A program made the translations under genes and the position numbers. Below the pieces are notes generated by a model. That model was not told the origin of the DNA and made no database searches. It saw only the letters and a program-made list of their open reading frames with translations. A stretch of 64,000 nt of DNA from Herbaspirillum sp. (GTDB lineage Bacteria > Pseudomonadota > Gammaproteobacteria > Burkholderiales > Burkholderiaceae_D). Within the stretch, counting starts at the first letter, position 1. Each line of letters opens with the position of its first letter. Location of the stretch: contig JAQGLY010000014.1 in NCBI GenBank assembly GCA_028292625.1, positions 1-64,000 on the forward strand, in the 5' to 3' direction. This document shows, piece after piece, positions 55,211 through 64,000 of this stretch.

Positions 55211-56674
55211 TCTTAATGCCGCCTCCAAAAACCGCCATATCCCCGCATCCCCCATGCTCGCCACATTGATCCGCATTTTGGTCGAAGGCAGTTGATTCGG
55301 CGAGAACAGGCTGCCAGGCGCCAGCAGGAATCCCTGCGCCATCGCCTTCTCGGTCAATACATTGGTATCGCATCCGGCGTCGACCCAGATAAACATGCCG
55401 GCCGGCGTATGGGTGCCGGTGTCAAACCCGATCCGGTCCAACTGCCGCACGGTCTTGTCGCGCACCCCGGCGAGCCGGTTGCGCAGGCGCTCGGTATGTT
55501 TGCGGTAATGCCCCTCCGACAAAATTTTATAGACGATGCGTTCGCCGAGTTCGCCGGTGGTCAGCGTCGACAGCATTTTGCGGTCGGTCAGATGGCGCAC
55601 CAGCTCCGCCGAGGCGGCGATAAAGCCCACCCGCAGATTGGCCGACAGCGTCTTCGAAAAGCCGCTCAGATAGATAACGCGATGCAGCTGATCCAGCGTG
55701 GCGATACGGGTGGCCGGCTGCACCGCCCCGCCGGGATGCATGTCGCAATAGATGTCGTCTTCGACGATCATGAAATCGTGTTCTTCGGCGATGCGCAGGA
55801 TCTGGAACGCCTTGGCCGCCGACAGCGAGGTCGAGGTCGGGTTGTGCAGCACGGAATTGATCACGTAGAGCTTGGGCTTATGCAGCGCGGCCAGTTCGGC
55901 CAGCTTGACGATGTCGGGGCCGTCGGCCAGGCGCGGAATGCCGACCACCTTGGCGCCCAGCGTGGCGAATGAGCCGAACATCAGAAACCACGCCGGATCG
56001 TCGACAAAAATGACGTCGCCCGCATGCAGGAAGTGGCGCGCGATCAGATCCAGTCCTTGCGTCACGCCGGCCGTCATCAGTATCTGTTCCGCCGGCGCGG
56101 CGATCTCCAGTTCGGCCAGTTTCAATTGCAATTGCTGGCGCAGCGGCAGGAAGCCTTGCGGTGTGCCGTAACTGAGCAGTTGCGACTGGCTCTGGCGGCC
56201 GATGGCGCGGATGCCGTTGGCGATCAGTTCGCCGTCCAGCCAGTCGGTCGGCAGCAGGCCGCCGCCCGGCATTTTCTGCGCCGGCATCTGCCGAAACATA
56301 TTGCGCACCAGCCATACCACGTCCAACTGCCGGGCCGGGCCGGCATGCATGCTTTCATGCGCGCCGTTATGCACGGCCGCGCCGACCGGCGAGCGCTCGC
56401 GTACGTAAAACCCCGATCCGCGGCGCGATTCCAGAAAACCGTTGGCGACCAGCCGATCGTAAGCCTCCACCACCGTAAACCGCGACACGCCGTGCGACTC
56501 CGCGAAGCGCCGGATCGACGGCATGCGCGCGCCGGCGCGCAGCAGCTTGTCGTCTACGCGCGACTGCACGGTGCGCACGATCTGCTCGACCAGCGAATCG
56601 CCGCTGCCGCGCGACAGCAGGGTAGTCGCTTCCGAGAGGGAAGAGGAGGCGCTGAGGTCGGCTGTATCGGTCAT
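55208..56674 (-). CDS. MocR/PdxR-type GntR regulator with aminotransferase domain
   Basis: A 488-residue fusion. The N-terminal GntR winged helix contains MPSIRRFAESHGVSRFTVVEAYDRLVANGFLESRRGSGFYV (about 47-87). A fold-type I aminotransferase-like domain follows (about 125-488) with the PLP lysine in YLSGFSKTLSANLRVGF. Such proteins sense PLP or a PLP-amine adduct and regulate nearby genes. It is divergent from a LysE exporter gene and probably controls it and itself. A candidate direct-repeat operator lies just upstream. Confidence 0.9.
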   Translation of the reverse strand: MTDTADLSASSSLSEATTLLSRGSGDSLVEQIVRTVQSRVDDKLLRAGARMPSIRRFAESHGVSRFTVVEAYDRLVANGFLESRRGSGFYVRERSPVGAAVHNGAHESMHAGPARQLDVVWLVRNMFRQMPAQKMPGGGLLPTDWLDGELIANGIRAIGRQSQSQLLSYGTPQGFLPLRQQLQLKLAELEIAAPAEQILMTAGVTQGLDLIARHFLHAGDVIFVDDPAWFLMFGSFATLGAKVVGIPRLADGPDIVKLAELAALHKPKLYVINSVLHNPTSTSLSAAKAFQILRIAEEHDFMIVEDDIYCDMHPGGAVQPATRIATLDQLHRVIYLSGFSKTLSANLRVGFIAASAELVRHLTDRKMLSTLTTGELGERIVYKILSEGHYRKHTERLRNRLAGVRDKTVRQLDRIGFDTGTHTPAGMFIWVDAGCDTNVLTEKAMAQGFLLAPGSLFSPNQLPSTKMRINVASMGDAGIWRFLEAALR

Positions 56675-56709
56675 TTTACCGTGACACTGTGAGAGATTAT
56701 TTGACTGAT

Positions 56710-56728
56710 TGTACTGGTACTGTATTGG
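56710..56728. promoter_or_regulatory. Direct-repeat candidate MocR operator
   Basis: TGTACTGG (56710-56717) and TGTATTGG (56721-56728) are direct repeats spaced one helical turn, in the 200-base interval between the divergent MocR and LysE genes. MocR-type regulators commonly bind direct repeats near their own start. Binding is inferred. Confidence 0.48.
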
Positions 56729-56872
56729 TTGTGTCGATTAATATCTGTTCTGGAATGCGCTGAAAGCCACACGGCCGCGAAGTTGCGCCGCACTGTGCGA
56801 GCCGCACTGCATATAGGGGAAAAACGATGACCAACGAATTATCGCCGCGGCCGCGGTTGAGCGGGGGCTGAG

Positions 56873-57463
56873 ATGCAAAACCTGCTGCCGCTGGCTTTTT
56901 TTGCCTTTGTAACAACGATCACTCCCGGACCCAACAACATCATGCTGGCCTCGTCGGGTATCTGGTTCGGTTTCGTGCGCTCGATTCCGCACATGCTCGG
57001 CATCAGCTTCGGCTTCACTTTGTTGCTCGCGGCGTGCGCGGCGGGCATTGGCAGTCTGGTCATGGCGGTGCCGTCGGCGCAGTTCCTGCTCAAAGTCGCC
57101 GGATCGGGGTACCTGCTGTATCTCGCCTGGAAATTGCGCAACATGCCCCTGACGCCTGCCGGTGCGGTGGCGGCGCGTCCGATGTCGTTTCGCGGCGCGG
57201 CGATGTTTCAGTTCGCCAATCCCAAGGCCTGGGTGATCGGGATCACCGGCGCTTCGGGATTTCTGCCGCTGCTGCAGCCCATTTGGTGGGCGATTGCGGT
57301 GTATTGCCTGGTGTTCTGCGTGGTGGGCCTGCCTTGCATCGGCGTCTGGGCCGGGGCCGGCGCGATGTTGCGGCGCTGTCTGCGGCACGCGCTGTGGCGC
57401 CGGATATTCAGTGCGGTCATGGTGTTGTTGACGCTGTATTCGGCATGGGCGATCTGGCGTTGA
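56873..57463 (+). CDS. LysE-family amino acid exporter
   Basis: A 196-residue inner-membrane protein with about six hydrophobic segments. The signature FVTTITPGPNNIMLASSG lies at about residues 11-28. The family exports amino acids such as lysine, threonine or homoserine lactone. The start follows GGGGCTGAG. It heads a plus-strand group (LysE, EamA, RidA, aminotransferase) opposite a MocR regulator, suggesting control of intracellular amino-acid levels. Confidence 0.9.
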   Translation: MQNLLPLAFFAFVTTITPGPNNIMLASSGIWFGFVRSIPHMLGISFGFTLLLAACAAGIGSLVMAVPSAQFLLKVAGSGYLLYLAWKLRNMPLTPAGAVAARPMSFRGAAMFQFANPKAWVIGITGASGFLPLLQPIWWAIAVYCLVFCVVGLPCIGVWAGAGAMLRRCLRHALWRRIFSAVMVLLTLYSAWAIWR

Positions 57464-57492
57464 GCGGCATGTTGAATTGACCGGAGTATGCG

Positions 57493-58434
57493 ATGAATCA
57501 TGAAATCAGAGGGATGTGGTACGGCTTCATCGGCGTGGCGATCTTCAGCCTGACCTTGCCGTTTACCCGCATGGCGGTGCAGGAATTGAATCCGCTGTTT
57601 GTCGGATTCGGGCGCGGCGCGGCGGCCGGCGTGGGTTCGCTGTTTCTGCTCTGGTATATGAAAGCGCCGTTGCCGACCAAAGCGCAATGGCGGCGTCTGG
57701 CGGTGACAGCCGCCGGCGTGGTGATCGGGTTTCCGGTGTTTTCTTCGCTGGCGATGCAGTCGGTGCCGGCGTCGCATGGCGCGATCGTGCTGGGCGCATT
57801 GCCGTTGGCGACCGCGCTGGTCGGCGCCTTGCGTTGCGGCGAGCGGCCGTCGCCATGGTTTTGGCTGGCAGCGCTGACCGGCAGCGGGCTGGTCATCGGC
57901 TTTGCGTTGTACGAGGGCGGCGGCAGCTTCCATGCGGCCGATCTGGCGCTGTTCGCCGCGGTCGCGCTGGCGGCGGTCGGTTATGCCGAGGGCGGCCGGC
58001 TGGCGCAAGCGATGGGCGGGCCGCAGGTGATTGCGTGGGCGCTGGTGCTGTGTCTGCCGGTGCTGCTGCCCCTGACGCTGTGGCTGGGCTGGAGCAGCGG
58101 CGCCGTGGCGACGGCGTCGGCGCGGGGCTGGCTGGGTTTCGCTTATGTGTCGCTGTTTTCGATGTTCATCGGCTTTTTCTTCTGGTACAAGGGGCTGGCG
58201 CTGGGCGGCATTGCGCGCGTGGCGCAAATGCAGTTGCTGCAGCCGTTCATGACCCTGCTGGGCGCGGCATTGCTGATCGGCGACCGTTTGGAGATCAGCA
58301 ATCTATTGTTCGCGGCGGCGGTGATTGCGGTGGTGGCTTTGGGCCGGCGCGCCGGCGTGCGGCGCGGCGGCGGCCTTGCCGCGCCCGCCAGCCGGCCGTT
58401 GGCGGCGGAACCGGAACCCAAAGCCTTTCGTTAA
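57493..58434 (+). CDS. EamA/DMT-family transporter
   Basis: A 313-residue membrane protein with about ten hydrophobic segments in two EamA repeats. Features are GFIGVAIFSLTLPFTRMAVQELNPLFVGFGRG in the first repeat and LAFGYVSLFSMFIGFFFWYKGLALGGIARVAQMQLLQPFMTLLGA-like sequence in the second. The C-terminus is a Pro/Arg-rich tail. DMT exporters move amino acids or metabolites out of the cell. It begins 30 bases after the LysE stop. Confidence 0.85.
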   Translation: MNHEIRGMWYGFIGVAIFSLTLPFTRMAVQELNPLFVGFGRGAAAGVGSLFLLWYMKAPLPTKAQWRRLAVTAAGVVIGFPVFSSLAMQSVPASHGAIVLGALPLATALVGALRCGERPSPWFWLAALTGSGLVIGFALYEGGGSFHAADLALFAAVALAAVGYAEGGRLAQAMGGPQVIAWALVLCLPVLLPLTLWLGWSSGAVATASARGWLGFAYVSLFSMFIGFFFWYKGLALGGIARVAQMQLLQPFMTLLGAALLIGDRLEISNLLFAAAVIAVVALGRRAGVRRGGGLAAPASRPLAAEPEPKAFR

Positions 58435-58513
58435 AATGCCGCAGGCCGCGTTTTTTGACGGAATGCCCGATATAATTGCGGATTCCGCGCGATCCCGCCA
58501 TTCTGGAGCAGCC

Positions 58514-58972
58514 ATGTCAATCTATGAAAAACTGAAATCTCTGAATATCGAGCTGCCCCCATCGGCCACGCCTGCGGCCGCTTACGTGATGTCGGTGCAG
58601 ACCGGCAACACGGTGTTCCTGTCGGGTCATTTGCCGAAGAAAGACGGTGCGGTGTGGACCGGTCAGTTCGGCAAAAACATCCAGACCGAAGAAGGAAAAC
58701 TGGCCGCGCGCGCGGTCGCCATCGAGTTGCTCGGCACCCTGCATGCTGCCTGCGGCGGCGATCTGAACCGCGTCAAACGCATCGTCAAACTGATGAGCCT
58801 GGTCAATTCCACCGGCGATTTCACCGAACATCATGTGGTCACCAACGGCGCATCGGAATTGATGGTTCAATTGTTCGGCGACAAGGGCAAGCATGCGCGC
58901 TCGGCGTTCGGCGTGGCGCAATTGCCGTTCGGCGCTTGCGTCGAAATCGAAATGATCGCTGAAATCGAGTAA
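58514..58972 (+). CDS. RidA-family protein (YjgF-like)
   Basis: A 152-residue RidA-fold protein, MSIYEKLKSLNIELPPSATPAAAYVMSVQTGNTVFLSGHLPK.... RidA proteins hydrolyse reactive enamine/imine intermediates formed by PLP enzymes, and this is a longer family member than E. coli RidA. The ATG at 58514 follows CTGGAGCAGCC. Its place next to an aminotransferase fits a detoxifying role. Confidence 0.88.
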   Translation: MSIYEKLKSLNIELPPSATPAAAYVMSVQTGNTVFLSGHLPKKDGAVWTGQFGKNIQTEEGKLAARAVAIELLGTLHAACGGDLNRVKRIVKLMSLVNSTGDFTEHHVVTNGASELMVQLFGDKGKHARSAFGVAQLPFGACVEIEMIAEIE

Positions 58973-59036
58973 TAGCACGATCCGTTAGTACAAGTCCGCC
59001 CGCTTCAGGCATTCAAAGCCATTATTTCGAGCATCA

Positions 59037-60230
59037 ATGAAAATCGAACACCCCAACCCCATCCAGTGGCAGTTTGCGCAACGTGCGGAACAGCTGAAAA
59101 GCTCGGCCATTCGCGAAATTCTGAAAATCACCATGCAGCCGGAGATCATTTCGTTCGCCGGCGGCCTGCCGTCTCCGGCGACCTTTCCGGTGGCGGAGAT
59201 GCGCGTCGCTTACGATGCGGTGCTGTCGCGCCAGGGCAGCGTAGCCCTGCAATATGGACCGTCCGACGGCTACGCGCCACTGCGCGCATGGATCGCTGAT
59301 TCGCTGTCGACCGATGGCGCGCGGATCGTGCCGGAGCAGGTGTTGATGGTGTCCGGTTCGCAGCAGGGGCTGGATCTGCTGGGCAAGGTCTTGATCGACG
59401 AAGGCAGCAAGGTGCTGGTGGAGACGCCGAGCTATCTGGGCGCGCTGCAGGCGTTCTCGCTATACAGACCGGAATTCGCGTCGGTGCCTAGCGATGAAAA
59501 CGGCATGATTCCGGCGGAAGTGGCGAAGATCGGGCAGGGTGCGCGGCTGTTGTATGCGCTGCCGAATTTCCAGAATCCGACCGGACGCACCTTGCCGCTG
59601 ACGCGCCGTCATGAACTGGTCGAAATCTGCGCGCGTCTCGGCCTGCCGCTGATCGAGGACGATCCGTACGGCGCATTGAGCTACAACGGCGATCCGCTGC
59701 AGAAGATGCTGACCATGAATCCGGGCGGCGTGATTCACATGGGTTCGTTTTCGAAGGTGCTCACGCCCGGCATCCGCCTCGGTTATGTGGTGGCGCCGAT
59801 TCCGCTGGCGCAAAAGCTGGAGCAGGCCAAGCAGGCCGCCGATCTGCACACCGCGCAGCTGACGCAGATGGTGGTCTACGAAACGATCAAGGATGGTTTT
59901 CTGAAGAGCCACATCCCGACCATCCGGCAACTGTATTCGGATCAATGCCAGGTGATGCTGGATGCATTGCAAACGTATTTTCCGGCCGGCGCCAGCTGGA
60001 CGCGGCCCGAGGGCGGCATGTTCATCTGGGTCACGCTGCCGTCGCACATCGATACCATGCAGTTGCTGGCCGAAGCGGTGGAGCGCAACGTCGCGTTCGT
60101 GCCGGGCGCGCCGTTTTACGCCAACGACCCGCCATGCAATACGCTGCGTCTGAGCTTTGTCACCGTGCCGCCGGAGAAAATCCGCGAGGGCGTGCGCAAT
60201 CTGGCGCAATTGATCGCCGCCAAGCTCTGA
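59037..60230 (+). CDS. PLP-dependent aminotransferase (LysN/2-aminoadipate transaminase-like)
   Basis: A 397-residue fold-type I aminotransferase. The N-terminal motif is SFAGGLPSPATFP, LPNFQNPTG is near 180-190, the PLP lysine lies in HMGSFSKVLTPGIRLGYV, and an Arg in NTLRLSFVTVP recognises the substrate carboxylate. Relatives act on 2-aminoadipate, aromatic or valine-type acids; the exact substrate is unknown. A strong bidirectional terminator follows. Confidence 0.9.
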   Translation: MKIEHPNPIQWQFAQRAEQLKSSAIREILKITMQPEIISFAGGLPSPATFPVAEMRVAYDAVLSRQGSVALQYGPSDGYAPLRAWIADSLSTDGARIVPEQVLMVSGSQQGLDLLGKVLIDEGSKVLVETPSYLGALQAFSLYRPEFASVPSDENGMIPAEVAKIGQGARLLYALPNFQNPTGRTLPLTRRHELVEICARLGLPLIEDDPYGALSYNGDPLQKMLTMNPGGVIHMGSFSKVLTPGIRLGYVVAPIPLAQKLEQAKQAADLHTAQLTQMVVYETIKDGFLKSHIPTIRQLYSDQCQVMLDALQTYFPAGASWTRPEGGMFIWVTLPSHIDTMQLLAEAVERNVAFVPGAPFYANDPPCNTLRLSFVTVPPEKIREGVRNLAQLIAAKL

Positions 60231-60254
60231 TCAACAACGATGGCCGGGCGCGAT

Positions 60255-60294
60255 AAAAAAGCGGCTTTACGGATGACGTAAAGCCGCTTTTTTT
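60255..60294. terminator. Bidirectional rho-independent terminator between the aminotransferase and parC
   Basis: GCGGCTTTAC (60261-60270) pairs with GTAAAGCCGC (60278-60287), flanked by six A residues on the left and seven T residues on the right. It serves both the plus-strand aminotransferase and the minus-strand parC. Confidence 0.93.
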
Positions 60295-60341
60295 CGCCGC
60301 GAATCCGGCCGCGCATCGCTCGCGCGATGGCGCATGCCGTC

Positions 60342-62660
60342 TTATTCCTGCGCGTGCAGCGCGACCGCTTTGATGCGCGATTCCAGCGCGCGTCCCTTGC
60401 GCGCCCGCTTGCCGATATGCGGCGCCAATCCACTGGCCGACAGGGAGATTTCCTGCGTCTTGCCGCCGCGGCCTATGCCCGTGACGGTCAGGCCCTTCTG
60501 GCTGATCGGCTGCGCGGCCAGCAATTTTTCCTTGGCATCCAGATCCATCAGAATCACGCCGCGGCCGCCGCTGGACAGGGTTTTGCATTCGTCCAGGCCG
60601 AACACCAGCAAACGTCCTTTTTCCGACAGACAGGCTACCGCGCCGGCCTGAGCGGAGACCGGGCGCGGCGGCAGCGGCTGGCTGCCGTCGTCCAGCGTAA
60701 AGAAGGTTTTGCCTCCCTTGACGCGGCTCAGCATATCGCGGACCCGCGCGGTAAAGCCGACGCCGGCATCCGACGCCAGCATCAGTTGCGTGTCAGGGGG
60801 GCCGGAGAAATAATGCAGCACCTGACTGCCGGGGGCCAGATCGATCAGCGTGGTGATCGGCACGCCGTCGCCGCGCGCGTTCGGCAAGGCATTGACGCCG
60901 ACCGAATAAATGCGACCGTTGGAGCCGAACACCAGCAGCGGATCGACGGTGCGGCATTCAAATGCGCCGTACAGCGCATCGCCGGCCTTGAACGTGAACT
61001 GCGCGGCGTCGTGGTCATGCCCGGTGCGGGCGCGCACCCAGCCCTTTTGGGAAATGATGACGGTGACCGGCTCGTCGATCACTTTCTGTTCGACCACGGC
61101 TTTTTCGGCCGCTTCGATCAGCGTGCGGCGCGCATCGCCGAACTGTTTTTTATCGGCTTCGATTTCCTTGATCACCAGCCGCTTCATCGTCGCCGGGTTA
61201 TCGAGCAGATCTTGCAGCCCGGCCTTTTCCTTGCGCAGTTCCGCCAGCTCCTGCTGGATCTTGATGGTTTCCAGCCGCGCCAATTGACGCAGGCGGATTT
61301 CCAGGATGTCTTCGGCCTGGCGGTCGGATAGCCGGAACGCCGCCATCAGCGCGGGCTTGGGCTCGTCCGATTCGCGGATGATTTTGATGACCTTGTCGAT
61401 ATTCAGCAGAATCGCTTCGCGGCCTTCCAGGATATGGATGCGGTCGTCGACCTTGCTCAGCCGGAAGCGCGTGCGGCGGGTGATGGTCTCGAAGCGGAAC
61501 GCGATCCATTCGCGCAGGATGTCGCCCAGGCCTTTCTGGCGTGGACGGCCGTCGCCGCCGATCATCACCAGATTGATCGAGGCGCTGGTTTCCAGCGAGG
61601 TATGCGCCAGCAGCGTGTGCATGAACTCGGTCTGGTCCTGGTTCTTGGATTTCGGCTCCAGCACCAGCCGCACCGGCGCGTCGCGGCCGGATTCGTCGCG
61701 GATGGTGTCGAGCAGCGCCAGCACGGTCTGCTTTTGCGCCAATTGTTCCGGACTCAGCGATTTCTTGCCCAGGCGGATTTTCGGATTGGTCAGTTCCTCG
61801 ATTTCTTCCAGCACCTTTTGCGTCGATACGCCGGGCGGCAACTGGGTCACGACGGCTTGCCACTGGCCGCGCGCCAGATCCTCGATTTTCCAGCAGGCGC
61901 GTACTTTCAGGCTGCCGCGTCCGCTTTGATACATTTCGGAGATCGCGGCAGCGGAGCTGATGATCTGGCCGCCGCCGGCGAAATCCGGACCGGGCATCAA
62001 TTCCATCAGGGCCTGATGCGACAGCTTCGGATCGCGGATCAGCGCGATCGCGGCCTGCGCGACTTCATTCAGATTATGCGGCGGAATTTCGGTCGCCATG
62101 CCGACCGCGATGCCGGAGGCGCCGTTGAGCAGCGCGAACGGCAACCGTGCCGGCAGCAGTTTCGGTTCCTGCGTCGAGCCGTCGTAGTTGGGCTGGAAAT
62201 CGACCGTGCCCATGTCGATTTCTTCCAGCAGCAGCCTGGCGATCGGCGTAAGCCGCGCTTCGGTATAGCGCATCGCCGCCGCACCGTCGCCGTCGCGCGA
62301 GCCGAAATTGCCCTGGCCGTCGATCAGCGGATAACGCAGCGTAAAATCCTGCGCCATCCGCACCAGCGCATCGTAGACCGACTGATCGCCATGCGGATGC
62401 AGCTTGCCTAGCACTTCGCCGACCACCAGCGCCGACTTGCGCGGTTTGGCCGCCGCATTCAGGTTGAGCTCGTTCATCGCATACAGGATGCGCCGCTGCA
62501 CCGGTTTCTGGCCGTCGGCGACATCGGGCAGCGCGCGCCCCTTGACCACCGAAATGGCGTAGTCGAGATAGGCGCGTTCGGCAAATGTGGTGAGCGTCAG
62601 GGTTTCGCCTTCGGGCGCGGGCGGTTCGGGCGGTGCAAACAGATTGGCTTGTTCGGACAT
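60342..62660 (-). CDS. parC: DNA topoisomerase IV subunit A
   Basis: The 772-residue breakage-reunion subunit that decatenates chromosomes with ParE. The active-site Tyr is Y132 in MRYTEARL. The quinolone-resistance region reads [17 protein letters not shown]; the position equal to E. coli Ser80 is Gln here. A C-terminal beta-pinwheel follows from about residue 500. It is downstream of a lytic transglycosylase and parE on the same strand. Confidence 0.97.
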   Translation of the reverse strand: MSEQANLFAPPEPPAPEGETLTLTTFAERAYLDYAISVVKGRALPDVADGQKPVQRRILYAMNELNLNAAAKPRKSALVVGEVLGKLHPHGDQSVYDALVRMAQDFTLRYPLIDGQGNFGSRDGDGAAAMRYTEARLTPIARLLLEEIDMGTVDFQPNYDGSTQEPKLLPARLPFALLNGASGIAVGMATEIPPHNLNEVAQAAIALIRDPKLSHQALMELMPGPDFAGGGQIISSAAAISEMYQSGRGSLKVRACWKIEDLARGQWQAVVTQLPPGVSTQKVLEEIEELTNPKIRLGKKSLSPEQLAQKQTVLALLDTIRDESGRDAPVRLVLEPKSKNQDQTEFMHTLLAHTSLETSASINLVMIGGDGRPRQKGLGDILREWIAFRFETITRRTRFRLSKVDDRIHILEGREAILLNIDKVIKIIRESDEPKPALMAAFRLSDRQAEDILEIRLRQLARLETIKIQQELAELRKEKAGLQDLLDNPATMKRLVIKEIEADKKQFGDARRTLIEAAEKAVVEQKVIDEPVTVIISQKGWVRARTGHDHDAAQFTFKAGDALYGAFECRTVDPLLVFGSNGRIYSVGVNALPNARGDGVPITTLIDLAPGSQVLHYFSGPPDTQLMLASDAGVGFTARVRDMLSRVKGGKTFFTLDDGSQPLPPRPVSAQAGAVACLSEKGRLLVFGLDECKTLSSGGRGVILMDLDAKEKLLAAQPISQKGLTVTGIGRGGKTQEISLSASGLAPHIGKRARKGRALESRIKAVALHAQE

Positions 62661-62738
62661 GGGGCGGGGAGTATTTACGCTAAAGGGATGAAACGGTTGA
62701 AGGGGTGACGGCGCGTCGGCATGGGGGCGGGCTGGTCC

Positions 62739-63605
62739 TTAATCGGCGTCGTTTGCGGTGTTGCCGGCGTCGCTGCTGACGGTCACCGGCGCCGGCAGCT
62801 TGCTGCGGCCGCGCAGCACCGCGGTAATGCGGCCGGAGCCGGTCGCCTGCACGGAGGCGGGGGCGGCGGCGCCGCTGTCGGCGATTTTCCGGCCCGACGC
62901 ATACAACTGATAAAACTGCGCCACCAGTTGCACGTAGTTTTGGGTTTCCGGATACGGCGGGATTTGATTGCTGTATTTTTGCACCGCGTTTTCGCCGGCG
63001 TTGTACGACGCGATCGTCAGATCCGTGTTTTGCGGAAAGATCTTGTTCAGGTCGTGCAGATACCGTGCGGCCAGCCGGATGTTGATGCCGGGATCGGTCA
63101 GTTTTTGATGCAGCGTGCGTTGCCTGTCGCCCTGTACGCCGTAGCGCTCGGCAGTGGCCGGCATGATCTGCATCAGGCCGACCGCGCCTTTCGGCGAGAC
63201 CGCATTCGGATTGAAACCGGATTCCGCCGCCATGATTGCCTTCAGCAGCGCCGGCTCCAGGTTGAATTCGGCGGCCGCGCGCTCGACCATCGCTTCGTAT
63301 TTTTTCAGGTTGGGGTGCGCGCTGATGAGACGCACCAGCGGATTGTCCGGGCTCTTGGCCCGCGACGGGCCTTTGCCGATTTTTGACGGATCCAGCGCGC
63401 CGCCGCCGCGCATGAAAAGCCGGTAGCGCGCGTCCAGCGCCTGGGTGGCGAAATGCGCATTGCCTTCCGCATCGACATAGCCGTAAATATTGGCGGCATG
63501 CGCGCGAGGGATCGCCAGCGCCAGACCCAGCGCCAAACCCGCCGCCACGCCGAGGCGGCGCACCGGCGCGGCGAAAGAGCGAGATGGGTTTGCGCGGGTT
63601 TTCAT
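62739..63605 (-). CDS. Lytic transglycosylase (SLT family)
   Basis: A 288-residue secreted murein lytic transglycosylase. A signal peptide (MKTRANPS... AHA) is followed by a DUF4124-like segment (IYGYVDAEGNAHF) and an SLT domain. The catalytic Glu is in AAESGFNPNAVSPKGAVGLMQIMP, and the YNAGENAV motif lies downstream. It cleaves peptidoglycan to anhydro-muropeptides. It sits between parE and parC. The start at M5 (63605) or M1 (63617) is uncertain. Confidence 0.88.
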   Translation of the reverse strand: MKTRANPSRSFAAPVRRLGVAAGLALGLALAIPRAHAANIYGYVDAEGNAHFATQALDARYRLFMRGGGALDPSKIGKGPSRAKSPDNPLVRLISAHPNLKKYEAMVERAAAEFNLEPALLKAIMAAESGFNPNAVSPKGAVGLMQIMPATAERYGVQGDRQRTLHQKLTDPGINIRLAARYLHDLNKIFPQNTDLTIASYNAGENAVQKYSNQIPPYPETQNYVQLVAQFYQLYASGRKIADSGAAAPASVQATGSGRITAVLRGRSKLPAPVTVSSDAGNTANDAD

Positions 63606-63618
63606 GCCTTTTTCCATA

Positions 63619-64000
63619 TCAGATATCGGCTTCGGCTTCGTTGCCGTGCTCTTCGATCCAGGCCCGGCGGGCGGCGGCTTCGCCCTTGCCCATCAGCATC
63701 GTGAAGCGCGCTTCCGACGCCGGCAGGTCGAATTCGCCCAGCGCCACCGGCAGCAGACGGCGGGTATCGGGATTCATCGTGGTTTCCCACAATTGCTCGG
63801 CGTTCATTTCGCCCAGTCCCTTGAAGCGCGAAATGCTCCAGCCGTCTTCCTTGACGCCGTCCTTGCGCAATTTATCCTCGATGGCTTCCAGTTCGCCGTC
63901 GTCCAGCGCGTAGAATTTCTGCGCTTGCTTTTTGCCGCGCGCCGGCGCATCGACGCGATACAGCGGCGGCCGCGCGATGCAGATGTGGCCGGCGTCGATC
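63619..64000 (-). CDS. parE: DNA topoisomerase IV subunit B, C-terminal part (cut by window edge)
   Basis: The frame is open to the right edge, so only the last ~127 residues are seen. They include GHICIARPPLYRV, DGWSISRFKGLGEMN and WETTMNPDTRRLL, the TOPRIM/C-terminal signatures of ParE/GyrB. ParE supplies the ATPase of topoisomerase IV. It lies at the head of parE, lytic transglycosylase, parC. Confidence 0.93.
   Translation of the reverse strand, partial: IDAGHICIARPPLYRVDAPARGKKQAQKFYALDDGELEAIEDKLRKDGVKEDGWSISRFKGLGEMNAEQLWETTMNPDTRRLLPVALGEFDLPASEARFTMLMGKGEAAARRAWIEEHGNEAEADI

Noticed and set aside
1..64000. CRISPR arrays, insertion sequences, prophage or toxin-antitoxin systems
   Set aside because: No evenly spaced repeats, transposase, integrase or recognisable toxin-antitoxin pairs were seen.

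Overview
The window is bacterial chromosome, GC-rich and densely coded, with no insertion sequences, phage genes or CRISPR array. Gene content and order (cvpA-purF, dapA-bamC, mutS, parE/parC with a lytic transglycosylase between them, a RoxA-type cupin next to a SlyD-like isomerase) point to a betaproteobacterium of the Burkholderiales, most likely Oxalobacteraceae. That placement is inferred from gene content, not from a search.

1-22 kb is mostly housekeeping. It holds cvpA (cut by the left edge), purF, a Cys/Met-metabolism PLP enzyme, a LOG-family hydrolase, an alpha/beta hydrolase, a PHP phosphoesterase, htpX with a likely sigma-32 promoter, a YciO-type protein, a site-2 protease, dapA, bamC and an MBL-fold hydrolase. 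An Ala/Pro-repeat lipoprotein, the RoxA-like oxygenase and slyD follow. mutS is translationally coupled to a secreted protein that looks like a phosphoesterase without its metal ligands. Then come an ankyrin-like protein, a DedA protein, and a divergent PACE efflux/LysR pair.

22.4-32.7 kb is a nearly complete selenocysteine module, all on the minus strand: fdnG, fdnH, fdnI, fdhE, selA, selB and, after a DsbA-like gene on the other strand, selC (tRNA-Sec). fdnG has an in-frame TGA followed by a textbook bacterial SECIS hairpin. Only selD is absent from the window. A tRNA-Lys(CTT) lies just beyond.

32.9-39.4 kb is a catabolic island: a fumarase/aspartase-superfamily lyase, a GntR/HutC regulator, a DctA-type dicarboxylate symporter, a D-tartrate-dehydratase-like enolase-superfamily enzyme and a methyl-accepting chemotaxis protein. 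A repeated GTNCGNAC motif lies upstream of both transcription units and is a candidate operator.

39.4-55 kb is mixed: a DUF2076-like protein, a MATE transporter, an orphan nikR, an aldo/keto reductase, a spermidine-synthase-like protein, and an ATP-grasp-like protein followed by an autotransporter that appears to start at ATC. Next are a divergent MurA paralogue, a CLC-F type fluoride antiporter behind a fluoride riboswitch, a DNA glycosylase, a glycine-zipper lipoprotein, htpG and a small secreted four-cysteine protein.

55-64 kb holds a MocR regulator divergent from a LysE exporter, followed by an EamA transporter, a RidA protein and an aminotransferase, an apparent amino-acid export and turnover group. 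It ends with parC, a lytic transglycosylase and the C-terminal part of parE, which runs off the right edge.
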